Below, piece after piece: positions 1 to 7,029 of a stretch of DNA of 10,186 nucleotides (positions are counted from its first letter, which is position 1; each line of letters begins with the position of its first letter). The position numbers were made by a program, and so were the translations under genes. Below the pieces are notes generated by a model, which saw nothing but the letters and a program-made list of their open reading frames with translations, did no database searches and was not told where the DNA came from. Source of the DNA: a bacterium (GTDB lineage Bacteria > JAMCPX01); NCBI GenBank assembly GCA_021789095.1, contig JAJYJX010000087.1, positions 1 to 10,186 of the forward strand, given 5' to 3'.

Positions 1-1
1 A

Positions 2-1492
2 AAATTGGTTCTGACCGTAGTGGTTTTGCTGTCACTGCCCGGTATGGTTCTTGCAAAAGATGACTACAAGACACTCGGGGGCTGGGTACATCCTGGATAT
101 GAGGCCATCAAAGAGAACGGCTACCAGGGCGCGCAGACATGCGTGATGTGCCATCCCGAGGCATTAAACGAGATTACCCAGACGGTACACTGGTACCTGG
201 CTACACCTATCAGAAATGTTCAAGGGTTGCCCGATGGCTCATGGTGGGGCATGTTAAACAGAGAATGCGCACTCGCAGGGTCCCTGGCGGTCTCTAACTG
301 GACTGCTTCGACAAACAGTCATTTTACGGTCCAGGCGGCAGGATGCGGGGTATGTCACATAGGAAGCCTGCCCATGCCTCCCCTCCCTCCGGGTATACCG
401 CCGTCTCAGGAGCGGGCAAACACCGTGGATTGTCTGATATGCCACGCCAAAGATTACAATATGAAGACCAGGGAAACATTGGTCACCGATGCAACAGGCA
501 CTCACTGGGGCAAGGACACGTCTTTAAAAGCAGCACTCAGCATAACAAAAGTTCCTACAAACGAGGCGTGCCTGAGATGCCATGAACATGCATTTTCCTA
601 TGATTATAAGAGAGGTACTCCCTATACACCCCAGACCGATGTCCATGCAAAGGCAGGGCTTCAATGCATAACCTGTCATGTCACAGAACACCATAAAATG
701 CCCAAGGGACAATATGAGTCTGATATGGCTGCAAATGATCTGCCGAATGTAAAGGTTACCTGCTCCAACTGTCATGGTGATACACCGCACAGAGGCAAGG
801 TTGGTAAGATCTTGAATGAGCATATTGCAAGAATAGCATGTCAAACCTGTCATATACCCGTTGTGTCCGGCATATCGTATGAAAACTGGGGCAAACCTGT
901 AAAAGATACCATATATGGGAAATACAGCGAACTTTCGAAATACGATAAGATTCCTTCGATCCCCGGTTTCTATGTCCCCACAGTAAAAATAGAAATGGGT
1001 CATCCTTCTTATATTTGGAGGGTTCCGAATAAACAGTATCATCAGGATGTGCAGAGCTGGATGGCATTCGAAATATCAAACATCAAAACACCCGGAGCAC
1101 AGATATACCCTGTAAGGGGATTAACCCAGATCATGCTCTTTGATAAGAAGCTCAAGATGTGGCAGGCTCCGGGCATGGGATTCTTGAAAGATAACCCTCA
1201 AATGGCAAACTTTCCGCTCCTCCTTGCACCGAACAGGGAGGTTTACAACAAGACAGGCGATGTAAAGGCAGCAATAGATGCCGGCATGAAACCGTTTGCT
1301 GCAATGGGATTTACCTGGAGCGGTGAATGGATGGCAATGCAGGTCCCGGGCACATCATACATATCGGTAAATCACGCTATAAAAAAGATCGGACTTTCCT
1401 GCAACAAATGTCATTCAAAACAAAGCGTGATGGACTTCAAGGCGCTTGGGTATTCTCCGGAGCAAATTCAGAACCTTGAGAAACCACAATAG
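2..1492 (+). CDS. Octaheme c-type cytochrome, tetrathionate reductase (OTR) family; 5' end cut by window
   Basis: Exported multiheme cytochrome that probably works as a periplasmic reductase or electron carrier. From the TTG at position 5, eight CXXCH heme sites lie at residues 46, 114, 143, 189, 221, 253, 279 and 466. Family-like landmarks are HW after heme 1, DCLICH at heme 3, CHGDTPH at heme 6, NEHIARIACQTCHIP at heme 7, and a heme-free stretch of about 180 residues with IYPVRG and AIDAGMK before heme 8. Spacing and landmarks match the octaheme OTR family as I remember it, whose members reduce tetrathionate, nitrite or hydroxylamine in vitro; the true substrate here is unknown. Residues 2-17 look like the core of a Sec signal peptide ending VLA. 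The AAA codon before the TTG stays open, so the real start is probably upstream of the window. C88 and K149 or K154 could match the special cysteine and the lysine heme ligand described for OTR; this is inference. No partner gene is visible. Confidence 0.85.
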   Translation, partial: KLVLTVVVLLSLPGMVLAKDDYKTLGGWVHPGYEAIKENGYQGAQTCVMCHPEALNEITQTVHWYLATPIRNVQGLPDGSWWGMLNRECALAGSLAVSNWTASTNSHFTVQAAGCGVCHIGSLPMPPLPPGIPPSQERANTVDCLICHAKDYNMKTRETLVTDATGTHWGKDTSLKAALSITKVPTNEACLRCHEHAFSYDYKRGTPYTPQTDVHAKAGLQCITCHVTEHHKMPKGQYESDMAANDLPNVKVTCSNCHGDTPHRGKVGKILNEHIARIACQTCHIPVVSGISYENWGKPVKDTIYGKYSELSKYDKIPSIPGFYVPTVKIEMGHPSYIWRVPNKQYHQDVQSWMAFEISNIKTPGAQIYPVRGLTQIMLFDKKLKMWQAPGMGFLKDNPQMANFPLLLAPNREVYNKTGDVKAAIDAGMKPFAAMGFTWSGEWMAMQVPGTSYISVNHAIKKIGLSCNKCHSKQSVMDFKALGYSPEQIQNLEKPQ

Positions 1493-1514
1493 ATAATTTC
1501 AATCACCGGATTGC

Positions 1515-1538
1515 AGGGGCATGGCACGCCATGCCCCT
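1515..1538. terminator. Hairpin terminator between convergent cytochrome gene and fmt
   Basis: A near-perfect inverted repeat AGGGGCATGG / CCATGCCCCT around a CACG loop lies 22 bp after the cytochrome stop codon and 14 bp before the end of fmt. The T-richness behind it is only moderate (TCTTACTTGTTCT). The symmetry and position suggest it ends transcription from both sides. Confidence 0.8.
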
Positions 1539-1551
1539 CTTACTTGTTCTC

Positions 1552-2484
1552 TCACCCTAACGTATCTCCCGGTTTCATCCTTCTTCCGTTGGCGTAGCTC
1601 AGTGCATCCATTTCTCTGCTGCCAGCCGGTTTTACAGATTTTATAATAAGTATGCCATTCCCGGTTGCAGTATGAATACCAAGTTTGTCTATCTTAACAA
1701 TTGCAGCAGGTGAGTGAACAGGCTTCTCAGCAACCGGTTCCGTACCCAATACCTGTACTATATTGCCCTTATAAAGGGTCCATGCAGTTGGCCATTCAAT
1801 CAATGCCCTAACAATATTGTGGAGTTCAATCGATGATCTATTAAAATCAAGCTTGCCTTCTTCCCTGTTTATCTTCGGAGCTAATGTTGCAAGTCCATGC
1901 TGTTGAGCAACAGGTTCTATTTGTTTTCCTTCAATAAGGTGGAGCGTTTTTAACAGCATATCTGCCCCGAGTTTTGAGAGTTTTTCTCCGAGCATTAAGG
2001 CATCATCCGTAAGATCAATATCAATCTCTCTCTGCATAAAGATGGGACCGCTGTCCATGCCTTCATCAAGTAGCATCACGGTCATACCTGTTTTCTTTTC
2101 ATTGTTCATTATGGCCCTTTGTATCGGCGCAGCTCCCCTGTATTTTGGCAGTAGTGATGGATGCAGGTTTAAACAACCATACGCCGGTATATGCAGAACA
2201 TCCGGTGGTATAAATTTACCGTAAGCAACAACAACAATAGCATCCGGAGTATGACGCTTTATACATTCTACCGTTTCATTATTATTCCGTAAAGTAGCAG
2301 GGGTTAATATATCTATTTTGTATTTCGCGGCAAGTTCAGCAACAGGTGTAGACCTGTTTTTAAGCCCCCTGCCTGCCGGTTTTTCCGGGTTTGTTATTAC
2401 ACAAACAACCTGATGCGATGATTTTATAATAGCCTCCAGTGAAGGTACACTGAATGCAGCGCTGCCCATAAATATGATTTTCAT
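1552..2484 (-). CDS. fmt: Methionyl-tRNA formyltransferase
   Basis: Transfers a formyl group from 10-formyltetrahydrofolate to the amino group of Met-tRNA(fMet) in the cytoplasm, giving the initiator tRNA of bacterial translation. The 310 residues match the usual length (E. coli about 315). The N-terminal half is the formyltransferase Rossmann domain starting MKIIFMGSAAFSVPSLEAI. The signature LNLHPSLLPKYRGAAPIQ begins near residue 105, and the catalytic triad is N106, H108 and D144 (in EGMDSGP). The C-terminal part from about residue 205 is the tRNA-binding oligonucleotide-fold domain. Translation starts at the ATG at 2484. No strong Shine-Dalgarno site is seen; GAAGG is 14 bases away, which is far. 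A TATAAT -10-like element lies at 2505-2510 without a clear -35. The hppA terminator separates it from the upstream gene on the same strand. The common partner gene def (peptide deformylase) is not adjacent. Confidence 0.97.
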   Translation of the reverse strand: MKIIFMGSAAFSVPSLEAIIKSSHQVVCVITNPEKPAGRGLKNRSTPVAELAAKYKIDILTPATLRNNNETVECIKRHTPDAIVVVAYGKFIPPDVLHIPAYGCLNLHPSLLPKYRGAAPIQRAIMNNEKKTGMTVMLLDEGMDSGPIFMQREIDIDLTDDALMLGEKLSKLGADMLLKTLHLIEGKQIEPVAQQHGLATLAPKINREEGKLDFNRSSIELHNIVRALIEWPTAWTLYKGNIVQVLGTEPVAEKPVHSPAAIVKIDKLGIHTATGNGILIIKSVKPAGSREMDALSYANGRRMKPGDTLG

Positions 2485-2522
2485 AGATTATGTGTAGACC
2501 TTCAATTATAAAGATGCAAATA

Positions 2523-2552
2523 AAATACCCCGCTGATCTCAGCGGGGTATTT
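2523..2552 (-). terminator. Rho-independent terminator after hppA
   Basis: A 13-bp perfect stem (AAATACCCCGCTG / CAGCGGGGTATTT) closes on a 4-base loop. Read on the minus strand, the right arm runs into TATTTTATTT. It lies about 55 bp after the hppA stop and before fmt, so it ends the exchanger-hppA transcript. Confidence 0.9.
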
Positions 2553-2606
2553 AAGTGTTACCGATTTAAAGTAGGGGGGCAAAATTTTGAACCCTCACAA
2601 TATTAT

Positions 2607-4781
2607 TTACAGGAACAAAGGTGCCATAACAAGGGTCACTGTTGCCAGTAACTTTATAAGAACATGGATGGACGGACCTGCAGTATCCTTGAATGGGTCG
2701 CCTACCGTGTCTCCGACGACCGCGGCCTTATGTGCGTCGGATTTTTTACCGCCGAATGCACCGGTCTCTATGTACTTCTTTGCATTGTCCCATGCACCGC
2801 CGCCGTTGTTCAGAACTACCGCAAGGAGTATGCCGGTAATGGTTGCATCCATAAGGAAGCCGGCAACTGCCTGAGCACCGAAGCCGAACTGCCTAAATAT
2901 CAGCCCTACGACAATAGGTGATAATATAGGAAGAATACCCGGAACCACCATCTTCTTGAGTGCTGTTCTGGTAACAATATCGACCGTACGTCCGTAATTG
3001 GGCTTTGATGTACCTTTCATAATGCCCGGATTTTCCTTAAACTGTGCCCTGACATCGCTGATGACTGAATACGCTGCTTTCCCGACAGCAGCTATCGCCA
3101 GTGATGCAAAAATGAACACCAGCATTGCACCAAGCAACGCAGCGACAAACACGTGTACATCCGCAAGGTTAATAGTGTGCGCTGTGTTATAAATTTCCTG
3201 GACAAGCGGGTTTGACATGGGTTGACCGATAAGACCCTTTGCCTTTGTCATCAGCTCACCTACATCATCAAGGTACGCATTGAAGAGCAGGAACGCTGCA
3301 AGTGCCGCACTGCCGATTGCATAACCTTTTGTCAATGCCTTTGTCGTATTACCGACGGCATCGAGCCTGTCTGTCTTCTTCCTGATCTCCTCAGGCTGCT
3401 GTGACATCTCGATAATACCGCCTGCATTATCCGTTATCGGACCGAAGGTATCCATTGCAAGGATGTATGCGGATGTCGAAAGCATACCCATGGTTGCAAT
3501 CGCCGTACCAAAGAAACCGCCGCCTGATATAGCACCTGCTGCAGGATTATTTACCATTTCAAGCGCACTGCCCTTTAGTCCGAAGTAATAGGACATAAGC
3601 AAGGCAGTACCTATTACTATGGCAGGCAGCACGGTATTCTCAAATGCAACTGCAATACCGGTAATAATAACCGTAGCCGGTCCTGTTTTTGCAGACTCTG
3701 CAATCTCTTTAACAGGCCTGTATTTGTATTCCGTATAGTACTGTGTGATGAAAACAAACAGGATGCTTGTTGCAATACCGACCAATCCTGCATAGAAGAA
3801 CCACAGGTTGTTGTTCAGCAGGAGGTCCGTAGCAACCCAAAAACCGGCTGCTGCAAGGATACTCGTAAGGTAATATCCTTTGTTCAGCGCCTGCATCGGG
3901 TCTCCGTCCTCTTTTGTTTTTACGATGATGACCCCGAACATGGCTGCGATAAGACCAAACGCCCTTGCAAGCAGCGGGAACAAAATACCCTTTATTCCAA
4001 AATGCTGATAAAGCGCTATCCCAAGGATCATGGCTCCGATGTTCTCTGCAGCGGTTGACTCAAAAAGGTCGGCTCCCCTTCCTGCACAGTCGCCGACGTT
4101 ATCACCGACCAGGTCTGCTATAACAGCAGGGTTTCTCGGGTCATCCTCGGGAATACCGGCCTCAACCTTACCCACAAGGTCTGCACCGACATCAGCGGCC
4201 TTTGTATAAATACCGCCGCCAAGCTGGGCAAACAAAGCAACGAAGCTTGCGCCGAACCCGTATCCAACAAGCATGTATGGAACATGTTGTGCATCTGAAA
4301 GGCCTCCGTATATCAGGAACAACAAAGATATACCAAGCAAGCTCATAGCAACAATCGTAATGCCCGAAACAGCACCGCCCCGGAGCGATACCTTCAACGC
4401 CTCATCAAGGCTCCTTGTTGATGCTGACGCTGTTCTAACATTCGATCTGATTGCAATGTGCATGCCTACATACCCTGCAAGCGCTGATGAGAAAGAGCCG
4501 AATATAAAGGCTATACCTGTTTTTATAGCAAGGCCAGAATCATGCTGCACACCAAGATATATGCCAACGATTATCAGAGCTGTCAGGATTGCAAGAGAAA
4601 TGATCGTTTTGTACTGCCGGTTCAAAAATGCGACAGCACCTTCTTTAATCGCATTGCTGATCTCCTGCATCTTCGGTGTCCCCATATCCTTGCTCAGTAC
4701 ATAACTTGCCAGCCAGCCCGCGTACCCCAACGATACGAGACTGACCACGATGATGAAAACTAAAATCTGTTCGGGTGTCAT
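2607..4781 (-). CDS. hppA: Membrane-bound H+-translocating pyrophosphatase, K+-independent type
   Basis: Integral membrane pump that hydrolyses pyrophosphate and moves H+ across the inner membrane. The 724 residues and about 16 hydrophobic segments fit the family. The pyrophosphate/Mg site motifs are all present: [31 protein letters not shown] around residues 212-242, GPITDNAGG at 447-455, and [14 protein letters not shown] at 691-704. The K+-dependence switch reads [10 protein letters not shown]: Lys at 481 and Thr at 484, where K+-dependent enzymes, including the Na+ pumps, have Ala and Gly or Ala. By that established rule this is a K+-independent H+ pump. The start is the ATG at 4781, preceded by a strong AAGGAGG site with 4 bases of spacing. 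Its start overlaps the stop of the exchanger gene as ATGA, so the two are one transcript with coupled translation. A strong terminator follows. Confidence 0.98.
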   Translation of the reverse strand: MTPEQILVFIIVVSLVSLGYAGWLASYVLSKDMGTPKMQEISNAIKEGAVAFLNRQYKTIISLAILTALIIVGIYLGVQHDSGLAIKTGIAFIFGSFSSALAGYVGMHIAIRSNVRTASASTRSLDEALKVSLRGGAVSGITIVAMSLLGISLLFLIYGGLSDAQHVPYMLVGYGFGASFVALFAQLGGGIYTKAADVGADLVGKVEAGIPEDDPRNPAVIADLVGDNVGDCAGRGADLFESTAAENIGAMILGIALYQHFGIKGILFPLLARAFGLIAAMFGVIIVKTKEDGDPMQALNKGYYLTSILAAAGFWVATDLLLNNNLWFFYAGLVGIATSILFVFITQYYTEYKYRPVKEIAESAKTGPATVIITGIAVAFENTVLPAIVIGTALLMSYYFGLKGSALEMVNNPAAGAISGGGFFGTAIATMGMLSTSAYILAMDTFGPITDNAGGIIEMSQQPEEIRKKTDRLDAVGNTTKALTKGYAIGSAALAAFLLFNAYLDDVGELMTKAKGLIGQPMSNPLVQEIYNTAHTINLADVHVFVAALLGAMLVFIFASLAIAAVGKAAYSVISDVRAQFKENPGIMKGTSKPNYGRTVDIVTRTALKKMVVPGILPILSPIVVGLIFRQFGFGAQAVAGFLMDATITGILLAVVLNNGGGAWDNAKKYIETGAFGGKKSDAHKAAVVGDTVGDPFKDTAGPSIHVLIKLLATVTLVMAPLFL

Positions 4782-5959
4782 ACTTCCTCCTTTTTAATTT
4801 TTATATATTTTCTGTAAGTGCTGATAAAGTTCTCTACCATATCTATGCCCTTAATCCTTAACACTATCAAAACAGCTTCTGTCAATGCCCATATGAAGAA
4901 AATGAGCGTTGCCAATCCCCTTGTAGAGGGTATAAAAAATTGTATACACCATACAAGGAACATACCACTTGCTTCATATAAAGTGAACCTCATGTCAATC
5001 AAAAGTAACATCGTTGTACTCAACTGGGCTACGGTAAGCAGTATTTCTGATTCCTGGTAAGCATCAAAGCGGATTGGCGTGACACCGCCCATTGCATACG
5101 AATAAATGAACGGCAGCAGCGCAGGCAGCAAGGTAAGCTGGTTTATGGTCGATGAGGTTATGTTCATCAAGCCCATGGTTGCCCCCTTTTTTTGCTTTGC
5201 CCAGTAAAACGCGCTCAGCTTTTCCGGAAACTCCGATAAAAAGGGCGACACCCATTGAATAAAGATGAATCCGGATATGCCGACAGACACTGCAACACTC
5301 TTCATGCTTTCTACAAAAGGATCCACGGCTGCTATGAGCCCGAACCCGCCGGCAATGAAAAGCATAACAATGGTAAAAGTCCTGTACTGTCCCTTCATTT
5401 TTAATATCTGCGCAGGTATATACTCCATGTGAGACTCTTCTTCCCTTTCCCTTGAAGGCAGCTTTAAAAGGAATACCAGATAAAGCACGTATATGCCCAG
5501 CATGACAAACCCATCGATAAGGGTCAGACTGCCCTTTATATAAACAATGAAAAGATATATCAAACCTATAAGGAAGAACGCCACTTCTATTGAATGGGCC
5601 TTTTCTATACGGATTGTAGAGCCATTTTTATGTTTCCTGTTGTATAGATACGACACAAAGAACACAAGCGGCAGTCCGACACCCGTCAATAATCTCAGAG
5701 AACCGGTTAAATTCGCAAGCATCAGATGGACCTCTTTATGCCATGCAAGATCCGCTTCAACCATGAACTCCGGTGCTGTCTGTAGCCAGGCAAGTACTGC
5801 AAGGGCAAATCCCTGGGATATAAAATACTGGGCTGATTCCGCAGACCATGCAATGATAAGAGCGAGTATAACAATAGCAGGGAATGTCCATAGTGCATGT
5901 ATCGCACCAACAGTACCGCTATGTACGGAAACAGGGATAAGATTGAAAATTTCGTGCAT
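4778..5959 (-). CDS. Divergent CaCA-superfamily cation exchanger (Na+/Ca2+ or cation/H+ antiporter-like)
   Basis: A 393-residue membrane protein with about ten hydrophobic segments in two halves. Each half holds a degenerate alpha repeat like those of sodium/calcium exchangers. Repeat 1 at about 58-98 has TAPEF (E64) and NLTGSLRLLTGVGLP (N83); repeat 2 at about 240-283 has SEFPEKLSAF (E246) and NITSSTINQLTLLPALLP (N266). The paired PE and N-x-x-S signatures match the ion-binding glutamates and GN(I)xGSN loops of CaCA proteins, but the usual GTS before PE and the GSN-x-x-N core are altered, so the ion carried cannot be told. The halves are joined by a charged loop near 168-190. A weak start (ATG at 5959, no Shine-Dalgarno, T-rich leader) contrasts with the strong site inside its 3' end that serves hppA. 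The ATGA overlap with hppA suggests the exchanger uses the proton gradient, or supports the ion balance, of the pyrophosphatase. That role is inference. Confidence 0.8.
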   Translation of the reverse strand: MHEIFNLIPVSVHSGTVGAIHALWTFPAIVILALIIAWSAESAQYFISQGFALAVLAWLQTAPEFMVEADLAWHKEVHLMLANLTGSLRLLTGVGLPLVFFVSYLYNRKHKNGSTIRIEKAHSIEVAFFLIGLIYLFIVYIKGSLTLIDGFVMLGIYVLYLVFLLKLPSREREEESHMEYIPAQILKMKGQYRTFTIVMLFIAGGFGLIAAVDPFVESMKSVAVSVGISGFIFIQWVSPFLSEFPEKLSAFYWAKQKKGATMGLMNITSSTINQLTLLPALLPFIYSYAMGGVTPIRFDAYQESEILLTVAQLSTTMLLLIDMRFTLYEASGMFLVWCIQFFIPSTRGLATLIFFIWALTEAVLIVLRIKGIDMVENFISTYRKYIKIKKEEV

Positions 5960-6057
5960 AAAAAAATCGGTAGCTTTAAAAGAAATCTAAGTCAAGTAAA
6001 AAGCAGATTTTTTAGCTTGAATGGATCCCGGACCTCTTGGCGGTGAGCCTCGGTTGC

Positions 6058-6426
6058 CTAATCTCTGCTTTTCTTGTATTCCTCGATTATATCGAGTATC
6101 TCTTGTACATGGAATGGCTTGCTTATACAACCATCGCAACCGATAAGGATGAAGCGTTCCCTGTCACTTTTAAGTGGAGCTGATGTAAGAGCTATTACAG
6201 GAATTTTACCAGTCCTGGCGTCGGACTTTATAAGCTTCGTAAGGGTAATACCGTCCATGCCTGGCAGGTTTATATCCATAAATATCAGATCCGGGACATG
6301 CTCATTGATTATTCTCATAACAGAAAGGCCATTGCTTGCCTCTATTACAGTATAGTCTTGTAACTCCAGTAAATCCCTTATGAGCCTTGCAGTCTCAGGA
6401 TCATCCTCAACAATGAGTATTCTCAT
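6058..6426 (-). CDS. Single-domain response regulator (CheY-like receiver)
   Basis: A stand-alone phosphoacceptor receiver of 122 residues with no output domain. Numbered from the chosen start MRILIVEDD, it has the acidic pair D8/D9, the phosphorylation aspartate D51 in FMDINLPGMDG, the switch T81 in ALTSAP, and the conserved lysine K103 in SKPF. Such proteins relay phosphate from a histidine kinase to another protein; the kinase is not in the window. I chose the ATG at 6426 because MRILIVEDD is the usual receiver start and TAGGTG lies just ahead. A GTG at 6432 would add two residues (MY). It lies 98 bp upstream of the exchanger gene on the same strand and could be read through into it, but no shared function is proven. 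A promoter and palindromic site lie about 100 bp upstream. Confidence 0.93.
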   Translation of the reverse strand: MRILIVEDDPETARLIRDLLELQDYTVIEASNGLSVMRIINEHVPDLIFMDINLPGMDGITLTKLIKSDARTGKIPVIALTSAPLKSDRERFILIGCDGCISKPFHVQEILDIIEEYKKSRD

Positions 6427-6524
6427 GTACACCTATTTAAATTTAAGCTTTATAAAGTTTATTAAAACAAAGTGTACAGGTTTCAACACTATAACTCATT
6501 TTATTTATCTATTGTCTTAAATTG

Positions 6525-6544
6525 TTGTATTTTATACGATACAA
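6525..6544. promoter_or_regulatory. Palindrome 1, TTGTAT-N8-ATACAA, operator-like
   Basis: Inverted repeat with perfect 6-bp arms around an 8-bp spacer, overlapping the -10 box of the response-regulator promoter. It resembles palindrome 2, centred about 50 bp away (roughly five helical turns), and shares the 9-mer CGATACAAA with the lipoprotein promoter at 9059. Confidence 0.45.
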
Positions 6545-6559
6545 AAAAATAAAAATCAA
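6531..6559 (-). promoter_or_regulatory. Sigma-70-like promoter of the response regulator
   Basis: On the minus strand, TTGATT (6559-6554) is followed after exactly 17 bases by TATAAA (6536-6531). The predicted transcription start near 6524 leaves a leader of about 100 bases before the receiver start. The left palindrome (6525-6544) covers the -10 box, so a protein bound there would block this promoter. Base composition is AT-rich, so chance matches are possible. Confidence 0.45.
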
Positions 6560-6573
6560 GTAATTCCCAATTT

Positions 6574-6596
6574 ATTGTATTGATTTTTGATACAAT
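6574..6596. promoter_or_regulatory. Palindrome 2, ATTGTAT-N9-ATACAAT, operator-like
   Basis: Inverted repeat with perfect 7-bp arms around a 9-bp spacer. Half-sites are TTGTATTG and, on the other strand, TTGTATCA, close to those of palindrome 1 and of the lipoprotein promoter. The regulator is unknown. Confidence 0.45.
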
Positions 6597-6742
6597 GAAA
6601 CCGTTTGTACTGGTGGTGTGGAATATTCAACATAGACGAACCAACCCTTTGTTCCCCTCCACCATTTCAATTTCATAATTAAAACTGTGACGTCATAATA
6701 ACAATAAATATGCAACAATAATCACAATAATATCTTCTAAGT

Positions 6743-6760
6743 ATCTTAAAAATATAAGAT
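6743..6760. promoter_or_regulatory. Inverted repeat ATCTTA-N6-TAAGAT upstream of the sigma-54-like promoter
   Basis: Perfect 6-bp arms, ending 7 bp before the -24 element at 6768. It could bind a regulator of the small-protein gene, but its AT-richness makes chance plausible. It lies nearer than the usual 80-150 bp of sigma-54 activator sites. Confidence 0.25.
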
Positions 6761-6767
6761 TTATTTT

Positions 6768-6783
6768 TGGCACAAAACATGCT
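6768..6783 (+). promoter_or_regulatory. Sigma-54 (RpoN) type -24/-12 promoter of the small-protein gene
   Basis: TGGCAC-N5-ATGCT matches the sigma-54 consensus TGGCAC-N5-TTGCW at all but one defined position. The invariant GG (6769-6770) and GC (6781-6782) are 12 bp apart, as required. The predicted start near 6794 leaves a short leader carrying GGAGG at 6800-6804 before the ATG at 6813. An overlapping sigma-70 reading (TTGGCA, 16-bp spacer, TATAAT at 6789-6794) also exists, but its start near 6801 would cut into the ribosome binding site, so the sigma-54 reading fits better. Confidence 0.6.
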
Positions 6784-6812
6784 TATTTTATAATGTTATG
6801 GAGGCAAGAGTT

Positions 6813-6950
6813 ATGTGGATTTTAAAGTTTATTTTTATAGTATCAGGAGTGGTCTATGAACTGCTGCATTATGTTGCAACTGGCTTATACAATACTATAA
6901 GCAAGAAGATTTCAGACCGTCTGTACAAGCCCAATAAGAGTCAAGCATAA
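6813..6950 (+). CDS. Small membrane-type protein, 45 residues, unknown function
   Basis: A short ORF from ATG at 6813 to TAA at 6948-6950. The protein starts MWILKFIFIVSGVVYELL, a hydrophobic segment of about 14-18 residues. A likely amphipathic stretch (HYVATGLYNTI) and a basic tail (SKKISDRLYKPNKSQA) follow. The start is well supported: GGAGG at 6800-6804 is 8 bases away, and a sigma-54-like promoter lies just upstream. An in-frame ATG at 6798 would overlap the ribosome binding site and is less likely. I recognise no family. It stands alone between divergent and convergent neighbours. The topology suggests a single-pass or membrane-surface peptide, such as a small regulator of a membrane protein; that is inference. 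The evidence that it is a gene is the promoter, ribosome binding site and membrane-like sequence together. Confidence 0.6.
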   Translation: MWILKFIFIVSGVVYELLHYVATGLYNTISKKISDRLYKPNKSQA

Positions 6951-7029
6951 TCAGGAAAATGATTAATACCAAGCACCAAACTCTATACAGTCTTGAACAT
7001 TGGAACTTTGAGTTGAGGAGTCGTAATGT

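Larger units (their letters stand above)
6427..6812. other. AT-rich divergent regulatory region
   Basis: A 386-bp gene-free stretch between the response regulator (leftwards) and the small-protein gene (rightwards), markedly richer in A+T than the genes. It holds a sigma-70-like promoter for the response regulator, two TTGTAT/ATACAA palindromes, an ATCTTA/TAAGAT inverted repeat and a sigma-54-like promoter, listed separately. It also has the octamer palindrome TGACGTCA at 6688-6695 and three ACAATAA copies at 6701, 6715 and 6724. A less AT-rich patch at about 6600-6665 carries no convincing ORF. Confidence 0.6.

Noticed and set aside
524-1042. 172-codon open frame on the - strand opposite the cytochrome gene
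   Set aside because: Cys- and Ile-rich shadow of the heme-motif coding sequence, with no start signals.
4273-4704. 143-codon open frame on the + strand opposite hppA
   Set aside because: It lies wholly inside a clear hppA gene; no Shine-Dalgarno, promoter or recognisable protein pattern. Long antisense frames are expected opposite membrane-protein genes.
5547-5990. 147-codon open frame on the + strand opposite the exchanger gene
   Set aside because: Shadow of the exchanger gene; composition is not protein-like and no start signals are seen.
6010-6056. Possible hairpin between the exchanger and response regulator genes (CCGGACCTC / GAGCCTCGG)
   Set aside because: Only six of nine pairs match, with a three-base internal mismatch and no T tract, so it is not a credible terminator.
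6595-6681. 28-codon ORF (MKPFVLVVWNIQ...) in the divergent region
   Set aside because: No Shine-Dalgarno site, overlaps a palindrome, and the C-terminal part looks random.
6701-6730. Three ACAATAA copies as a repeat array
   Set aside because: Uneven spacing (14 and 9 bp) and AT-rich background; not a CRISPR or clear operator array.
6789-6794. TATAAT with TTGGCA 16 bp upstream as a sigma-70 promoter for the small protein
   Set aside because: The predicted start near 6801 would remove part of the GGAGG site. It may still be used, but the overlapping sigma-54 reading fits the gene better.
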